64,000 bases of DNA. Source: VRUE01 sp963727465 (lineage in GTDB: Bacteria > Actinomycetota > Thermoleophilia > Solirubrobacterales > 70-9). Made by a program: the position numbers and the translations under genes. Below, piece by piece: positions 19,020 through 26,585 of the stretch. Position 1 is the first letter of the stretch. Every line of letters begins with the position of its first letter. The notes beneath the pieces are model-generated. The model searched no databases, was not told the DNA's origin, and saw nothing but the letters and a program-made list of their open reading frames with translations. The stretch spans positions 124,001-188,000 of the forward strand of contig CAVSGL010000003.1 in NCBI GenBank assembly GCA_963727465.1. The letters are read 5' to 3'.

Positions 19020-19334
19020 ATGGACGCGATGAGAGAGAGCTGGACCGACGATCGCCTCGACGACCTGAACGGCAAGGTCGATGCGTTTCGACTCGAAACC
19101 CGGACCGAGTTCGCGGCCGTGCGAGCCGAGGTCAAGGAAGAATTCGCCGCGGTCAGAGCCGAGATGAAAGCGGAATTCGCCGCCGTGCGGGCTGAGATGC
19201 GTCAGGGCTTCGCGAAGATCGACTCTCGCTTCGAGAGCATGGACCAGCGCCTGCTCGACACGTATCGGATGATGATGGGGTTCTGCGGCCTGATGCTCGC
19301 CGCGATCGTCGGGCTGATCGTGACGCAGATCTAG
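19020..19334 (+). CDS. Small coiled-coil protein with C-terminal membrane anchor
   Basis: A 104-residue protein of unknown function, on the opposite strand to the replication genes around it. Three near-identical 11-residue repeats (EFAAVRAEVKE, EFAAVRAEMKA, EFAAVRAEMRQ) form a predicted right-handed or hendecad coiled coil. The C-terminal 22 residues (MMMGFCGLMLAAIVGLIVTQI) are a membrane helix. The frame is open to 18972, but ATG 19020 or 19029 gives a more compact protein; no clear ribosome site decides between them. Similar tail-anchored coiled-coil proteins are common and often of unknown role. Confidence 0.6.
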   Translation: MDAMRESWTDDRLDDLNGKVDAFRLETRTEFAAVRAEVKEEFAAVRAEMKAEFAAVRAEMRQGFAKIDSRFESMDQRLLDTYRMMMGFCGLMLAAIVGLIVTQI

Positions 19335-19337
19335 GAG

Positions 19338-19889
19338 TCAGGAGTCGGCGAGCGGGATCTGCCCCGCGGTCCCCTGGCGTCGTTCGCCGCGGCGCAGGAT
19401 GCGGCGGGTGAGGATCGCGATGCTGAGGATTGCCGTGGCGCCGAGGCTGAGCTGCACGCTGAGCAGGCCCTCGCGGGTCCAGTAGACGTCGCGCAGGTCG
19501 AGCAACAGCGCCGCCTCGTCGAAGGTGAGCCCCATGCCGACGCCCATCGAGAGCGCCAGCCGGTCTTCGAGCTGCTCGTCGTCGGTCAGCAGCGCCGCGG
19601 TGCCGGAGCCGAAGGCGAGGACGATGCCGGGGACGAAGTGATGTATGTGGCGACCGCCGACGCGGACGTTGTCGAACGGCCACCAGCGGTCGCGGATGCC
19701 CCAGGTCGAGACCCGCACCAGGGCAAAGGAGCCGAGGAACCCGGCAAGCAGGTTGAACAGCACCAGCTCGCTGCGCGGCGCCGCCTCGTAGCCGCTGACC
19801 GCGACGCCGACGGTGTCGAGCGCGGCGGCCGGAGCCGCCTCGACCAGCGGTTCGTGGTCCTCGCGCTCGTGGGCGCGCTGTCGCAGCAT
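19338..19889 (-). CDS. Integral membrane protein of unknown function
   Basis: ATG 19889 is the first canonical start and gives 183 residues with about three hydrophobic helices (FNLLAGFLGSFALVRV, HHFVPGIVLAFGSGTAALL, LSLGATAILSIAILT) and a WW/HIHH patch between them. However, the same frame is open further upstream and encodes another good helix (LGLAAIALGGAGAALAG) before a basic stretch. This extension reaches the rplI stop without an ATG, GTG or TTG; CTG 20027 or ATC 20021 near a GAGGAGAG sequence would be the only ways to include it. Function not recognised. Confidence 0.6.
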   Translation of the reverse strand: MLRQRAHEREDHEPLVEAAPAAALDTVGVAVSGYEAAPRSELVLFNLLAGFLGSFALVRVSTWGIRDRWWPFDNVRVGGRHIHHFVPGIVLAFGSGTAALLTDDEQLEDRLALSMGVGMGLTFDEAALLLDLRDVYWTREGLLSVQLSLGATAILSIAILTRRILRRGERRQGTAGQIPLADS

Positions 19890-20023
19890 GCGCCCGAACT
19901 GGCCGGCGAGCGCCGCGCCCGCGCCGCCCAGCGCAATGGCCGCCAGTCCCAGCGTCGCCCGCTCGGAGCGGGCCCATCCGAACCGCGTCCGTGCCCTGAG
20001 GCGACGGCTCAGGCGGTTGATCC

Positions 20024-20476
20024 TCAGCTCTCCTCGGCGACGATCGTCTTCACCGCGGCGACGCTGCCGTCGGCGAGCTCGATCTCCACCATGTGGGTGC
20101 CGATCTCGCGGATCGGCTGCTCGAGGCGGACTTTGCGTTTGTCGATCCGCAGATCGCGAGCCTCGCGGATCGCGTCGACGATCTCCTTGGCGCCGACCGA
20201 GCCGAACAGCCGGCCGCCGTCGTCGGCGCGCTGCTGGATCGTCAGCACGGTCTTCGAGAGCAGCGAGGCCGCCTGCTCTTCGCGTTCGGCGCGCAGTTTC
20301 TCCGCGCGTTCGGTCGCGGCCTGGCGCTGCTGCGCCTGCTCGAGCGCGCCCGGGGTTGCGGGTGCCGCGAGCTTGCGTGGGATCAGGTAGTTGCGTAGAT
20401 AGCCGGGGGCGACGTCGACGGGTTCGCCGCGCTGGCCGAGGCTCTCGACGTCCTCGAGCAGGATCGCCTGCGTCAT
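20024..20476 (-). CDS. rplI: 50S ribosomal protein L9
   Basis: Large-subunit protein L9 (150 residues). It has the conserved N-terminal domain with ILLEDVESLGQRGEPVDV and GYLRNYLIPRKLA, the long connecting helix and the C-terminal rRNA-binding domain. The start is ATG 20476 (MTQAILLED); the open frame extends to 20518 but would overlap rpsR. It lies four bases after the rpsR stop and belongs to the rpsF-ssb-rpsR-rplI group. Confidence 0.97.
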   Translation of the reverse strand: MTQAILLEDVESLGQRGEPVDVAPGYLRNYLIPRKLAAPATPGALEQAQQRQAATERAEKLRAEREEQAASLLSKTVLTIQQRADDGGRLFGSVGAKEIVDAIREARDLRIDKRKVRLEQPIREIGTHMVEIELADGSVAAVKTIVAEES

Positions 20477-20480
20477 CGGC

Positions 20481-20747
20481 CTAGCGCTCTCCGACGTAGG
20501 GCAGCAGGGCGATCTCACGCGCCCGCTTGACCGCCACCGAGAGCTGCCGCTGGTGCTTGCGCGAAAGTCCGGTCACCCGGCGCCCGCGCGTCTTCCCCTT
20601 GTCGGAGAGGAAGCGCCGCAGCAGGTTGAGGTCCTTGTAATCGACCGCAGCGGAGTTGATCCGCGTGTATTTACGCGGTTTGACGCGGTCGGCGCCACGC
20701 CGCCCGCGGCGCGGTGCCGCCGATCCGTTCTCTCGTACTCGAGCCAT
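20481..20747 (-). CDS. rpsR: 30S ribosomal protein S18
   Basis: Small-subunit protein S18, 88 residues. The C-terminal two thirds match the family (DYKDLNLLRRFLSDKGK, RRVTGLSRKHQRQLSVAVKRAR). The N-terminus lacks the Cys cluster seen in some actinobacterial S18 paralogs, so this looks like the zinc-independent form. It sits between ssb and rplI; S18 binds next to S6, whose gene is in the same cluster. Confidence 0.97.
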   Translation of the reverse strand: MARVRENGSAAPRRGRRGADRVKPRKYTRINSAAVDYKDLNLLRRFLSDKGKTRGRRVTGLSRKHQRQLSVAVKRAREIALLPYVGER

Positions 20748-20778
20748 GAGCGGCCCGCAATGCTACAGACACGGGACT

Positions 20779-20806
20779 GAGGGCGGCCGGGAGCCCGGCC
20801 GCCCTC
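20779..20806 (-). terminator. GC-rich hairpin between ssb and rpsR
   Basis: Perfect 12-bp stem (GAGGGCGGCCGG / CCGGCCGCCCTC) with a 4-base loop in the short gap after the ssb stop. No U-tract follows on the minus strand, so it may be an attenuator or RNA-stability element tuning S18/L9 relative to SSB rather than a full terminator. Confidence 0.4.
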
Positions 20807-20813
20807 GGATTGC

Positions 20814-21296
20814 TCAGAAGGGAATGTCGTCGTCCCCGCCGCCGCCGCCTTCGCCCGCTCCGGCGCCGGCCGGGGCGGCGTCGTAGTCGGAGGTGTCGGC
20901 GGGCGTGTCGCTCTGCGGGGTGAAGCCGTTGCCGTTGCCGCCTCCGCCTCCGTCGCGCGAGCCGAGGAACTGGACCGAGTTGGCGATGATCTGCACCGCC
21001 TGACGTTTGCCGCTGCCGTCTTTGGCCTCCCACTCGCGCCAGTCGAGCCGGCCTTCGATCGCCACCGGGCGGCCCTTGGAGAGGTAGTTGGCGCAGTTGT
21101 CGCCCTGGGCGCCGAAGACGACGACGTTGAAGAAGTTGGGCTTGTCGACCCATTCGCCGGTCTGACCGTCCTTGCGCCGGCTGTTCACGGCCACGCGCAG
21201 CTCGCAGACCGTCGTGCCGCCACCGGTGCTGCGCAGTTCGGGGTCCTTGGTCAGGTTGCCGGTGATGACCACCACGTTGATGTTCGAAGCCGCCAC
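20814..21296 (-). CDS. ssb: Single-stranded DNA-binding protein
   Basis: SSB of 160 residues: OB fold at residues 1-110 (INVVVITGNLTKDPELR, VDKPNFFNVVVFG, GRPVAIEGRLDWREW), then a Gly-rich linker and the acidic tip DDDIPF that recruits partner proteins. The start is set at GTG 21296 because a GAGGAG ribosome site lies 8 bases upstream of it; the in-frame GTG at 21305 directly abuts that site and is too close. It is in the ribosomal S6-S18-L9 cluster, as in most bacteria. Confidence 0.95.
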   Translation of the reverse strand: MAASNINVVVITGNLTKDPELRSTGGGTTVCELRVAVNSRRKDGQTGEWVDKPNFFNVVVFGAQGDNCANYLSKGRPVAIEGRLDWREWEAKDGSGKRQAVQIIANSVQFLGSRDGGGGGNGNGFTPQSDTPADTSDYDAAPAGAGAGEGGGGGDDDIPF

Positions 21297-21394
21297 GGCT
21301 CTCACTCCTCAAGATCGTTTATCGAGACCCCAGTCTAAGAGCGCGACCGGCGCGACTCTCCCCCTTGAAGCCGGAATCTGGGCGAAAAGAAGAG

Positions 21395-21940
21395 CTAGGC
21401 GGCGGGCTCGCCCGGCTCGCCCTCGGCCGGCGCCTCGGGCTCGACCGGGGGCTCCGGCGCGGGCTCGGCCTCCGCAGCCGGCTCGGCGGGAGGCTCGGCG
21501 ACGGCCGTGGCCGTCTCGGGCTCCGCGGCGGCGGGCGCCTCTTCGGCGGGTGCTCCCTCGGCGGGAGCCGGGGGAGCCTCGGCGGGGCGCTCGCGGGATG
21601 CTCCCGGTCCGGGAGCGCTGGTCGCGGGCGGGACCATCAGCGGGGTGTCGGCGTCGACTTTGAAGATGCGAAAGCGCAGCACGCCATCGGCGATCTTGAG
21701 GTTGTGATCGAGCTGCTCGAGCAGCGTCGCCGGCCCCTCGAAGCGGAACCACCGGTAGTCGGCCTCGTTGCGCCGCTTGATCTCGTAGGCGAGCTTGCGC
21801 AGCCCCCAGACGTTCTCGTGCTTGAGCGTCCCGTCGGCCTCGATCTGCTTCTTCGCCTCGTTCGCGACAGCATCGCGCGCCGGGGCGTCCTGCCCCGGGT
21901 CAAGCATCAGGACCAGCTCGTATTCGCGTGCTGCGGCCAA
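21395..21940 (-). CDS. rpsF: 30S ribosomal protein S6 with a long Ala/Pro/Glu tail
   Basis: The first about 95 residues are a normal S6 (REYELVLMLDPG, NVWGLRKLAYEIKRR, ADYRWFRFEGPA). The protein then continues for about 85 residues of almost pure Ala, Pro, Glu and Gly, giving 181 in total against the usual 95-135. The tail is acidic and presumably disordered. Acidic S6 tails are known (E. coli RimK adds glutamates to S6), so an encoded long tail is notable; no repeat error is needed to explain it, since the frame stays open with a biased composition. First ribosomal gene of the cluster. Confidence 0.95.
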   Translation of the reverse strand: MAAAREYELVLMLDPGQDAPARDAVANEAKKQIEADGTLKHENVWGLRKLAYEIKRRNEADYRWFRFEGPATLLEQLDHNLKIADGVLRFRIFKVDADTPLMVPPATSAPGPGASRERPAEAPPAPAEGAPAEEAPAAAEPETATAVAEPPAEPAAEAEPAPEPPVEPEAPAEGEPGEPAA

Positions 21941-21967
21941 AACGGCGTCGCATGATAGCCAGGTCGC

Positions 21968-22420
21968 TCAATGCGGCGCGAACTCGGCCGAGCCGTCACT
22001 CGGCGGCGCCGGCGGCGGCGGCGGTTCGGCCGGCGCGGGTTCGGGCGTTTCCGGCGGAGGTTCTGGCGCAGGGACCACGGGCTCGGCGGGCGGGTCCTGT
22101 CGCGGGGTGGGGGTGTCCGGACGGCGCTGGGTTTTTCGCCCCCGAGGTCGCGCCCGTCCGAGATCCTCGCTGGGGCGAAAAACAGGACGCCGCGCCCTCC
22201 GGACACCCCCACCCCGCACCACCCGCCCGAGATGCCGACTCGCCTGACGCGTCGGAAGCTCGCGCGGTTGCGCCTGTACCCGCGGCAGCCCCACATCCGG
22301 CGGCAACGGCTCCGGCGGCGGAGGCTGGAGCAAGCTCGGGATGAGCTGCAAGACCACCAGCGCAGCCACCAGCACGCCACCCCCTTTGACCACAAGCTCC
22401 CACCGAACGCGCAATCTCAC
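21968..22420 (-). CDS. Predicted membrane-anchored Pro-rich protein, interrupted by a palindromic element
   Basis: A 150-residue open frame 27 bases upstream of rpsF. It has a convincing N-terminal membrane helix (VVKGGGVLVAALVVLQLIPSLL), a PPPPEPLPP linker, and a C-terminal Pro/Glu-rich end. The middle third (about residues 68-107) is Arg-rich and is encoded by the large inverted repeat 22102-22217, which looks like an inserted element that kept the frame. No function recognised. The ribosome-proximal location suggests cotranscription with rpsF, but the coding status of the middle is uncertain. Confidence 0.5.
   Translation of the reverse strand: MRLRVRWELVVKGGGVLVAALVVLQLIPSLLQPPPPEPLPPDVGLPRVQAQPRELPTRQASRHLGRVVRGGGVRRARRPVFRPSEDLGRARPRGRKTQRRPDTPTPRQDPPAEPVVPAPEPPPETPEPAPAEPPPPPAPPSDGSAEFAPH
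22102..22217. repeat. Large palindromic element inside the gene upstream of rpsF
   Basis: The outer arms 22102-22121 and 22198-22217 are perfect 20-bp inverted copies. Further inward, 22131-22142 and 22172-22183 are another perfect 12-bp pair. The whole 116-bp block can fold into one long hairpin with a 28-base tip. It lies within the proline-rich open frame. Confidence 0.8.
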
Positions 22421-22517
22421 AAGCTTCTAAGGGCTCAGCTCCGGAAACTCGCCCCCGGGACTTCGCAATGAGGGAGCCGCGGTTGGCTGGAGCGGCTGCG
22501 GGGGAGTCGTCGGGGAA

Positions 22518-22644
22518 GGAGGTTGGGGGTCGTCTCGGGAGTGCCTCCCCCCGGCACCGCGGAGTGGTGTTCGCCGCGAAGCGGCACAAGATCAATCCCG
22601 CCGCAGGCGGGATTTGGGCACTCCCGGGGCGACCCCCGACCTCC
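22518..22644. repeat. 127-bp palindromic element with nested hairpins, abutting the otsA stop
   Basis: Outer arms 22518-22545 and 22617-22644 match at 25 of 28 positions; all three differences are T on the left arm opposite G, so they still pair as G.U in RNA. Two internal hairpins are seen: 22573-22585 (GCCGC/GCGGC) and 22594-22614 (AATCCCGCC/GGCGGGATT, perfect). The element fills most of the otsA to rpsF-side intergenic gap and could act as a terminator for otsA or be a mobile palindrome. Confidence 0.75.
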
Positions 22645-24108
22645 CTACGCCACCGCCTCGCGCAGCGCGGCGATGTCGCGCAGCTGCTCGTCCACCCAAT
22701 CTCCGGGATTGCGCGAGTAGATGATCTCCTTGAGGTGCTCGGCCCGCAGCTTGCGCTCCTCCGGCTCCATCGTCAGCGCCCGGTGGATCGCGTCGGCCTG
22801 CTCCTGGATGTCGAACGGGTTGACCGAGAGCACGCAGTCGGCCAGCTCCTCGTGCGAGCCGGTGTTCTCGGAGAGCATCAGCACGCCGTTGCGGGTATTG
22901 ACCGCCGGCGCCTCCTTGGCGACCAGGTTCATCCCGTCGAAGATCGAGTTGACCATCAGCAGGTCGAAGTGCTTGTAGCGGGCGACCGCCTCGGGGAAGT
23001 TCTCGTAGATCTTCAGGTCGATCGGCATCCAGTCGGTCGTGCCGTGGCGGTGGTTGACCACCGCGACCAGGGCTTCGATTTTCTCCAGGTACTCGGCGTA
23101 CTCGGGCACGTCCTGGCGCGAGGGCTGTAGGTGGGCGATGAAGGTGACCTTCTCGTGGAACTCGGGGTGCTGGGCGAGGAAGACGTCGAAGGCGGTGAAG
23201 CCGCGCAGCACGTTCTTCGAGAGGTCGGCGCGGTCGACGCGGATGATCAGGTGCTCGCGCCGCCGCTCGACGACCTCACGCTCGTACTTGGCCACTTCGG
23301 ACGAGTCGGCCGCCCGCCGCAGCCGCTCGGCGTCGATCGACAGCGGGTAGGCGCGGGCGCGGGTCTCGCCGCCGGCGTGGCGCACCAGGGATTGGTCGTA
23401 GTCGACCTCGACCTCGAGCAGTTCGTCGCAGCAGCGGATGAAGTTGAGGCAGTAGGAGTGGGTGTGGAACCCGATCAGGTCGTTGGCGAGCATGCCGCGG
23501 AAGATCGCCTCGCGGATCCGCCCCGGCAGGATCCGCCAGCTGTCGGGCTGCGACCAGGGGATGTGGACGAAGTGGTGCAGGAAGGCGTCGGGGCGCTCGG
23601 CGCGGATCATCCCCGGCGCCGTGTACAGGTGGTAGTCGTGCAGCATCACCAGCGGTCGCTCGCGCCCCTCGATCTGGCCGAGCACCGCGCGGGCGATGTC
23701 GCGATTGACCGCCTGGTAGCCGTAGTCCCAGGCGTCGAGCTCCTCCTGGCGGATGTCGGGCGCGTTGGAGAGGTCCCAGAGGTAGTGCTGGATGAACCAG
23801 AGGATCGGGTTGGCGATCACGTTGTAGAAGCCGTCGTAGGCGCCCGGGTCGCTGCCGACGAGCAGCACCCGGTACTCGATCCCGTCGATCTCCAGCTCGA
23901 CCGGGCCGCCGCGCTCTTCGGAGACCGCGACGTCCTCGTCGGTCATCGCCGAGGCGATCCACAGCGCCTCGCGGTGGGAGACGAGGCCCGAGAGCGCGGT
24001 GACCAGGCCGCCGCCGCCGCGTTGCACGGTCCGCTCGCCGCTCTCGTCGCGCTCGTACTGGGCCGGGCCCCTGTTCGAGACGATTATCAACGGATCGGAC
24101 TCGGGCAT
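22645..24108 (-). CDS. otsA: Trehalose-6-phosphate synthase (GT20)
   Basis: Glycosyltransferase family 20 enzyme that joins nucleotide-glucose and glucose-6-phosphate to trehalose-6-phosphate. At 487 residues it has normal length. Family motifs: SNRGP at the start, RGGGGLVTAL, HDYHLYTAPGMIR, HIPWSQPDSWR, LIGFHTHSYCLNF, and near the C-terminus GMNLVAKEA and SENTGSHEEL. No phosphatase (otsB) domain or gene is adjacent. It is downstream of TreT by 32 bases, so two different trehalose routes are encoded side by side. Probable last gene of a unit starting with the response regulator at 28336. Confidence 0.93.
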   Translation of the reverse strand: MPESDPLIIVSNRGPAQYERDESGERTVQRGGGGLVTALSGLVSHREALWIASAMTDEDVAVSEERGGPVELEIDGIEYRVLLVGSDPGAYDGFYNVIANPILWFIQHYLWDLSNAPDIRQEELDAWDYGYQAVNRDIARAVLGQIEGRERPLVMLHDYHLYTAPGMIRAERPDAFLHHFVHIPWSQPDSWRILPGRIREAIFRGMLANDLIGFHTHSYCLNFIRCCDELLEVEVDYDQSLVRHAGGETRARAYPLSIDAERLRRAADSSEVAKYEREVVERRREHLIIRVDRADLSKNVLRGFTAFDVFLAQHPEFHEKVTFIAHLQPSRQDVPEYAEYLEKIEALVAVVNHRHGTTDWMPIDLKIYENFPEAVARYKHFDLLMVNSIFDGMNLVAKEAPAVNTRNGVLMLSENTGSHEELADCVLSVNPFDIQEQADAIHRALTMEPEERKLRAEHLKEIIYSRNPGDWVDEQLRDIAALREAVA

Positions 24109-24140
24109 CGGCCCTCAGCCTACCCGGGGCCGCCCGCGAT

Positions 24141-25376
24141 CTACTCCAGCTCGCCGATCAGCTCCAGCCAGTCGCGCAGCAGGCGCGGCGAGAGGAACTC
24201 GCGGCGGGCGTGTTCCTTGCCCTGCCGGCCGAGGCTCTTGCCGAGGCCGGGATCGCGGAGGATCTCGAGGCAGCGCTGCGCGCACTCGGCCGGCGAGTCG
24301 ACGAGGAAGCCGCTGATCCCGTCTTCGATCTGGAGCGGGATGCCGCCGACGTTGCCGGCCACCGTCGGCCGCCCCTTCCAGAGCGCCTCGGTGACGGTCA
24401 GCCCGAAGCCCTCGCGAATCGACTTCTGAAGGCAGACGTCGGACTGCGACTGGAAGGCGTTGACCTCGATCGCGCCGACGTTGTTGAGGTTGTTGAGGAT
24501 CTTGATGTCGTCGTCGCCGTCGGCGTATTCGACCGTCTGCTGGAAGAAGTCCCAGCCCTCGGGGTCGTCGGTCGCCATCGAGCCGACCAGCGCGAGCTGC
24601 GCCTCCGGCAGCTCGGCGGTCAGGTCGCGGTAGGCGTCGATCACGCCGATCGGGTCCTTCCACGGGTCGAAGCGGGAGACCTGCGTGATCAGCGGCCGGT
24701 CGACGTCGATGCCGAACTGGTGGCAGACGAAGGCCGCGTCATCGGGGGAGAACGCCATGTTCTTCGGCGAGAGCGGGTCGATCGCCGGCGGAATGATGCG
24801 GATGCCGTCGTCGCCGTCGATGCCGCCCGGCACGTAGGCGGGCATGTGCCAGACGGTCGCGTCGTACTCCTCGATCAGCGGCTGGAGCCGGGCGATCGGC
24901 GCCGGGTTGGGCTCGGAGAGGTCGATGTGGCAGCGCCAGATCCAGTTGCGGCTCTTCGCCCCCGCGCCGCGTCGCAGCCCGATCGGCTGCGGATCGTGAA
25001 CGATGACCGTGTCCCACTCGCCATGCAGGTCCCTGGCGTTCGCCGCGTTGATCTCGTCGAAGACCGCCCACTGCTCGTCGCTCAGCGTCTCCTCGGCGCC
25101 CTGGAGCGAGTTGTGCAGCAGCTTGGTCGCGTTGAAGAACTCTTCTTTGCCGAAGATCACGTGCCAGTGGGCGTCGACCCCGACGTCGCGCATCAGCGGC
25201 ACGATCGTGTAGAGGATCTCCGAGACGCCGCCGCCGAACGCGGTCGCGCTGACGTGGAGCACGCGCTGTCCTTTCAGCGGCTCGGCGAGCTCGCGGATGC
25301 GCTCGCTCAGCTCCTTGCCGGCGATGTGCGTGTAATCGGCGAGGGCCTTCTGGCCGAGGGCGACTTCCTGAAGCAT
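24141..25376 (-). CDS. treT: Trehalose synthase TreT-type (GT4), trehalose glycosyltransferring synthase
   Basis: A 411-residue GT-B fold glycosyltransferase of family GT4. Characteristic are VLHVSATAFGGGVSEIL near the N-terminus, the HDPQPIGL loop, QVSRFDPWKDP at the start of the donor domain, and REGFGLTVTEALWKGRP with the nucleotide-sugar binding glutamates. These match TreT, which makes trehalose from nucleotide-glucose and glucose in one step. Residue-level separation from related sucrose/trehalose synthases cannot be proven by eye, but the closeness to otsA supports it. Located 45 bases downstream of the HtrA-like gene. Confidence 0.85.
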   Translation of the reverse strand: MLQEVALGQKALADYTHIAGKELSERIRELAEPLKGQRVLHVSATAFGGGVSEILYTIVPLMRDVGVDAHWHVIFGKEEFFNATKLLHNSLQGAEETLSDEQWAVFDEINAANARDLHGEWDTVIVHDPQPIGLRRGAGAKSRNWIWRCHIDLSEPNPAPIARLQPLIEEYDATVWHMPAYVPGGIDGDDGIRIIPPAIDPLSPKNMAFSPDDAAFVCHQFGIDVDRPLITQVSRFDPWKDPIGVIDAYRDLTAELPEAQLALVGSMATDDPEGWDFFQQTVEYADGDDDIKILNNLNNVGAIEVNAFQSQSDVCLQKSIREGFGLTVTEALWKGRPTVAGNVGGIPLQIEDGISGFLVDSPAECAQRCLEILRDPGLGKSLGRQGKEHARREFLSPRLLRDWLELIGELE

Positions 25377-25421
25377 CGCCGTTTTCTACAGGCAAAAGCG
25401 GCTGGACGACGCGCAGGCCGC

Positions 25422-26564
25422 TCAGCCGCCGGATTCGCCGACCGGCCGCTTGCTCAAGGTCACCTTGACCTTTTCGCGTTCCCCGTCCTTGCGCAGGACT
25501 TCGAGCGTCACCTCGTCGCCGGGCCGGTGGGCGGAGATGTAGCGAGCCAGGTCATCTGGTTGGACCACCTGCCTGCCGTCGACCGCGATGATCGTGTCGC
25601 CGCCGGCTTCGTAGGGAATCCCCTGGAAACGAAGTTTTTCGTCGCCGCCCTGGAGGCCCGCTTCCTCAGCCGGCCCGCCCGGCACGACTTCGGCCAGCAG
25701 GCCGCCGTGGTCGGTGTCGAGGCCGAGCTTCTTGGCGAGCTGCGGATAGAGCGCCTGGGTCGAGACGCCGATGTAGGCGTATTCGACGCTGCCCCTGCGC
25801 TCGAGCTGAGCGACCGAGCGCCTGATCGCCGAGACCGGCACCGCGAAGCCGACGCCGTCGTTGGCGCCCGAGTTGGTCTCGATCTGCTGGTTGATCCCGA
25901 TCACCCTGGCGCCGGCGTCGAGCAGCGGCCCGCCCGAGTTGCCGGGGTTGATCGAGGCGTCGGTCTGGATCGCGCCCTCGATCTGGAACTGGGTCAGCGA
26001 GCCGACCGAGCGGTCGGTGGCCGAGACGATGCCGAGCGAGAGCGACTGCTGCTCGCCGAACGGGCTGCCGATCGCGGCGACCGGCTGGCCGACGACCAGC
26101 TCGCTGTCGTCGCCGAGCTCCAGCGGATGCAGGTCGAAGCCGTCGGGCTTCACCTCCAGCAGGGCGACGTCGGCAAAGGGGTCGTAGCCGACGATCTTCG
26201 CCGCGACGACGTTGCGGTCGGGGAACTCGACGAAGACGGCCTTGGCCTCCCTGCGGTCGCTGCCTTCGCCGTCGGTCACCACGTGCGCGTTGGTGACGAT
26301 CCGGCCGCTCCTGTCGAGCACGAAGCCGGAGCCTTCGGCGGCGCCCTGCTCGAAGATCGAGCGGATCGTGACCACGCCGGGCGAGGCTTCGCGGTAGACC
26401 TTGGCCGCGTCGAAGCCCTCGGTCGCCGTCTGGACGACGACCTCGGTCGTCGTCTTGGTCGCGTTGCCGCCGCTGCCCGAGCCGCCTTCGCCGCCGCCCC
26501 CGCACCCCGCGAGCAGGGCGAGGGCGAGCAGGACGATCGCGAGTGGGGCGCCTTGCTTGCGCAT
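25422..26564 (-). CDS. HtrA/DegP-type serine protease lipoprotein with PDZ domain
   Basis: A 380-residue S1C protease anchored as a lipoprotein: a hydrophobic signal followed by lipobox LLAGC with Cys21. Catalytic triad His94 (TNAHVV), Asp132 (FADVALLEV) and Ser210 (GNSGGPL) are all present, so it should be active. A single PDZ domain covers about residues 270-370. Family members degrade or refold damaged envelope proteins. It lies 21 bases after the histidine kinase and before treT on the same strand, in line with control of envelope stress by the two-component system. Confidence 0.93.
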   Translation of the reverse strand: MRKQGAPLAIVLLALALLAGCGGGGEGGSGSGGNATKTTTEVVVQTATEGFDAAKVYREASPGVVTIRSIFEQGAAEGSGFVLDRSGRIVTNAHVVTDGEGSDRREAKAVFVEFPDRNVVAAKIVGYDPFADVALLEVKPDGFDLHPLELGDDSELVVGQPVAAIGSPFGEQQSLSLGIVSATDRSVGSLTQFQIEGAIQTDASINPGNSGGPLLDAGARVIGINQQIETNSGANDGVGFAVPVSAIRRSVAQLERRGSVEYAYIGVSTQALYPQLAKKLGLDTDHGGLLAEVVPGGPAEEAGLQGGDEKLRFQGIPYEAGGDTIIAVDGRQVVQPDDLARYISAHRPGDEVTLEVLRKDGEREKVKVTLSKRPVGESGG

Positions 26565-26585
26565 ACCGTCAGTAAAGCGCCCGGC

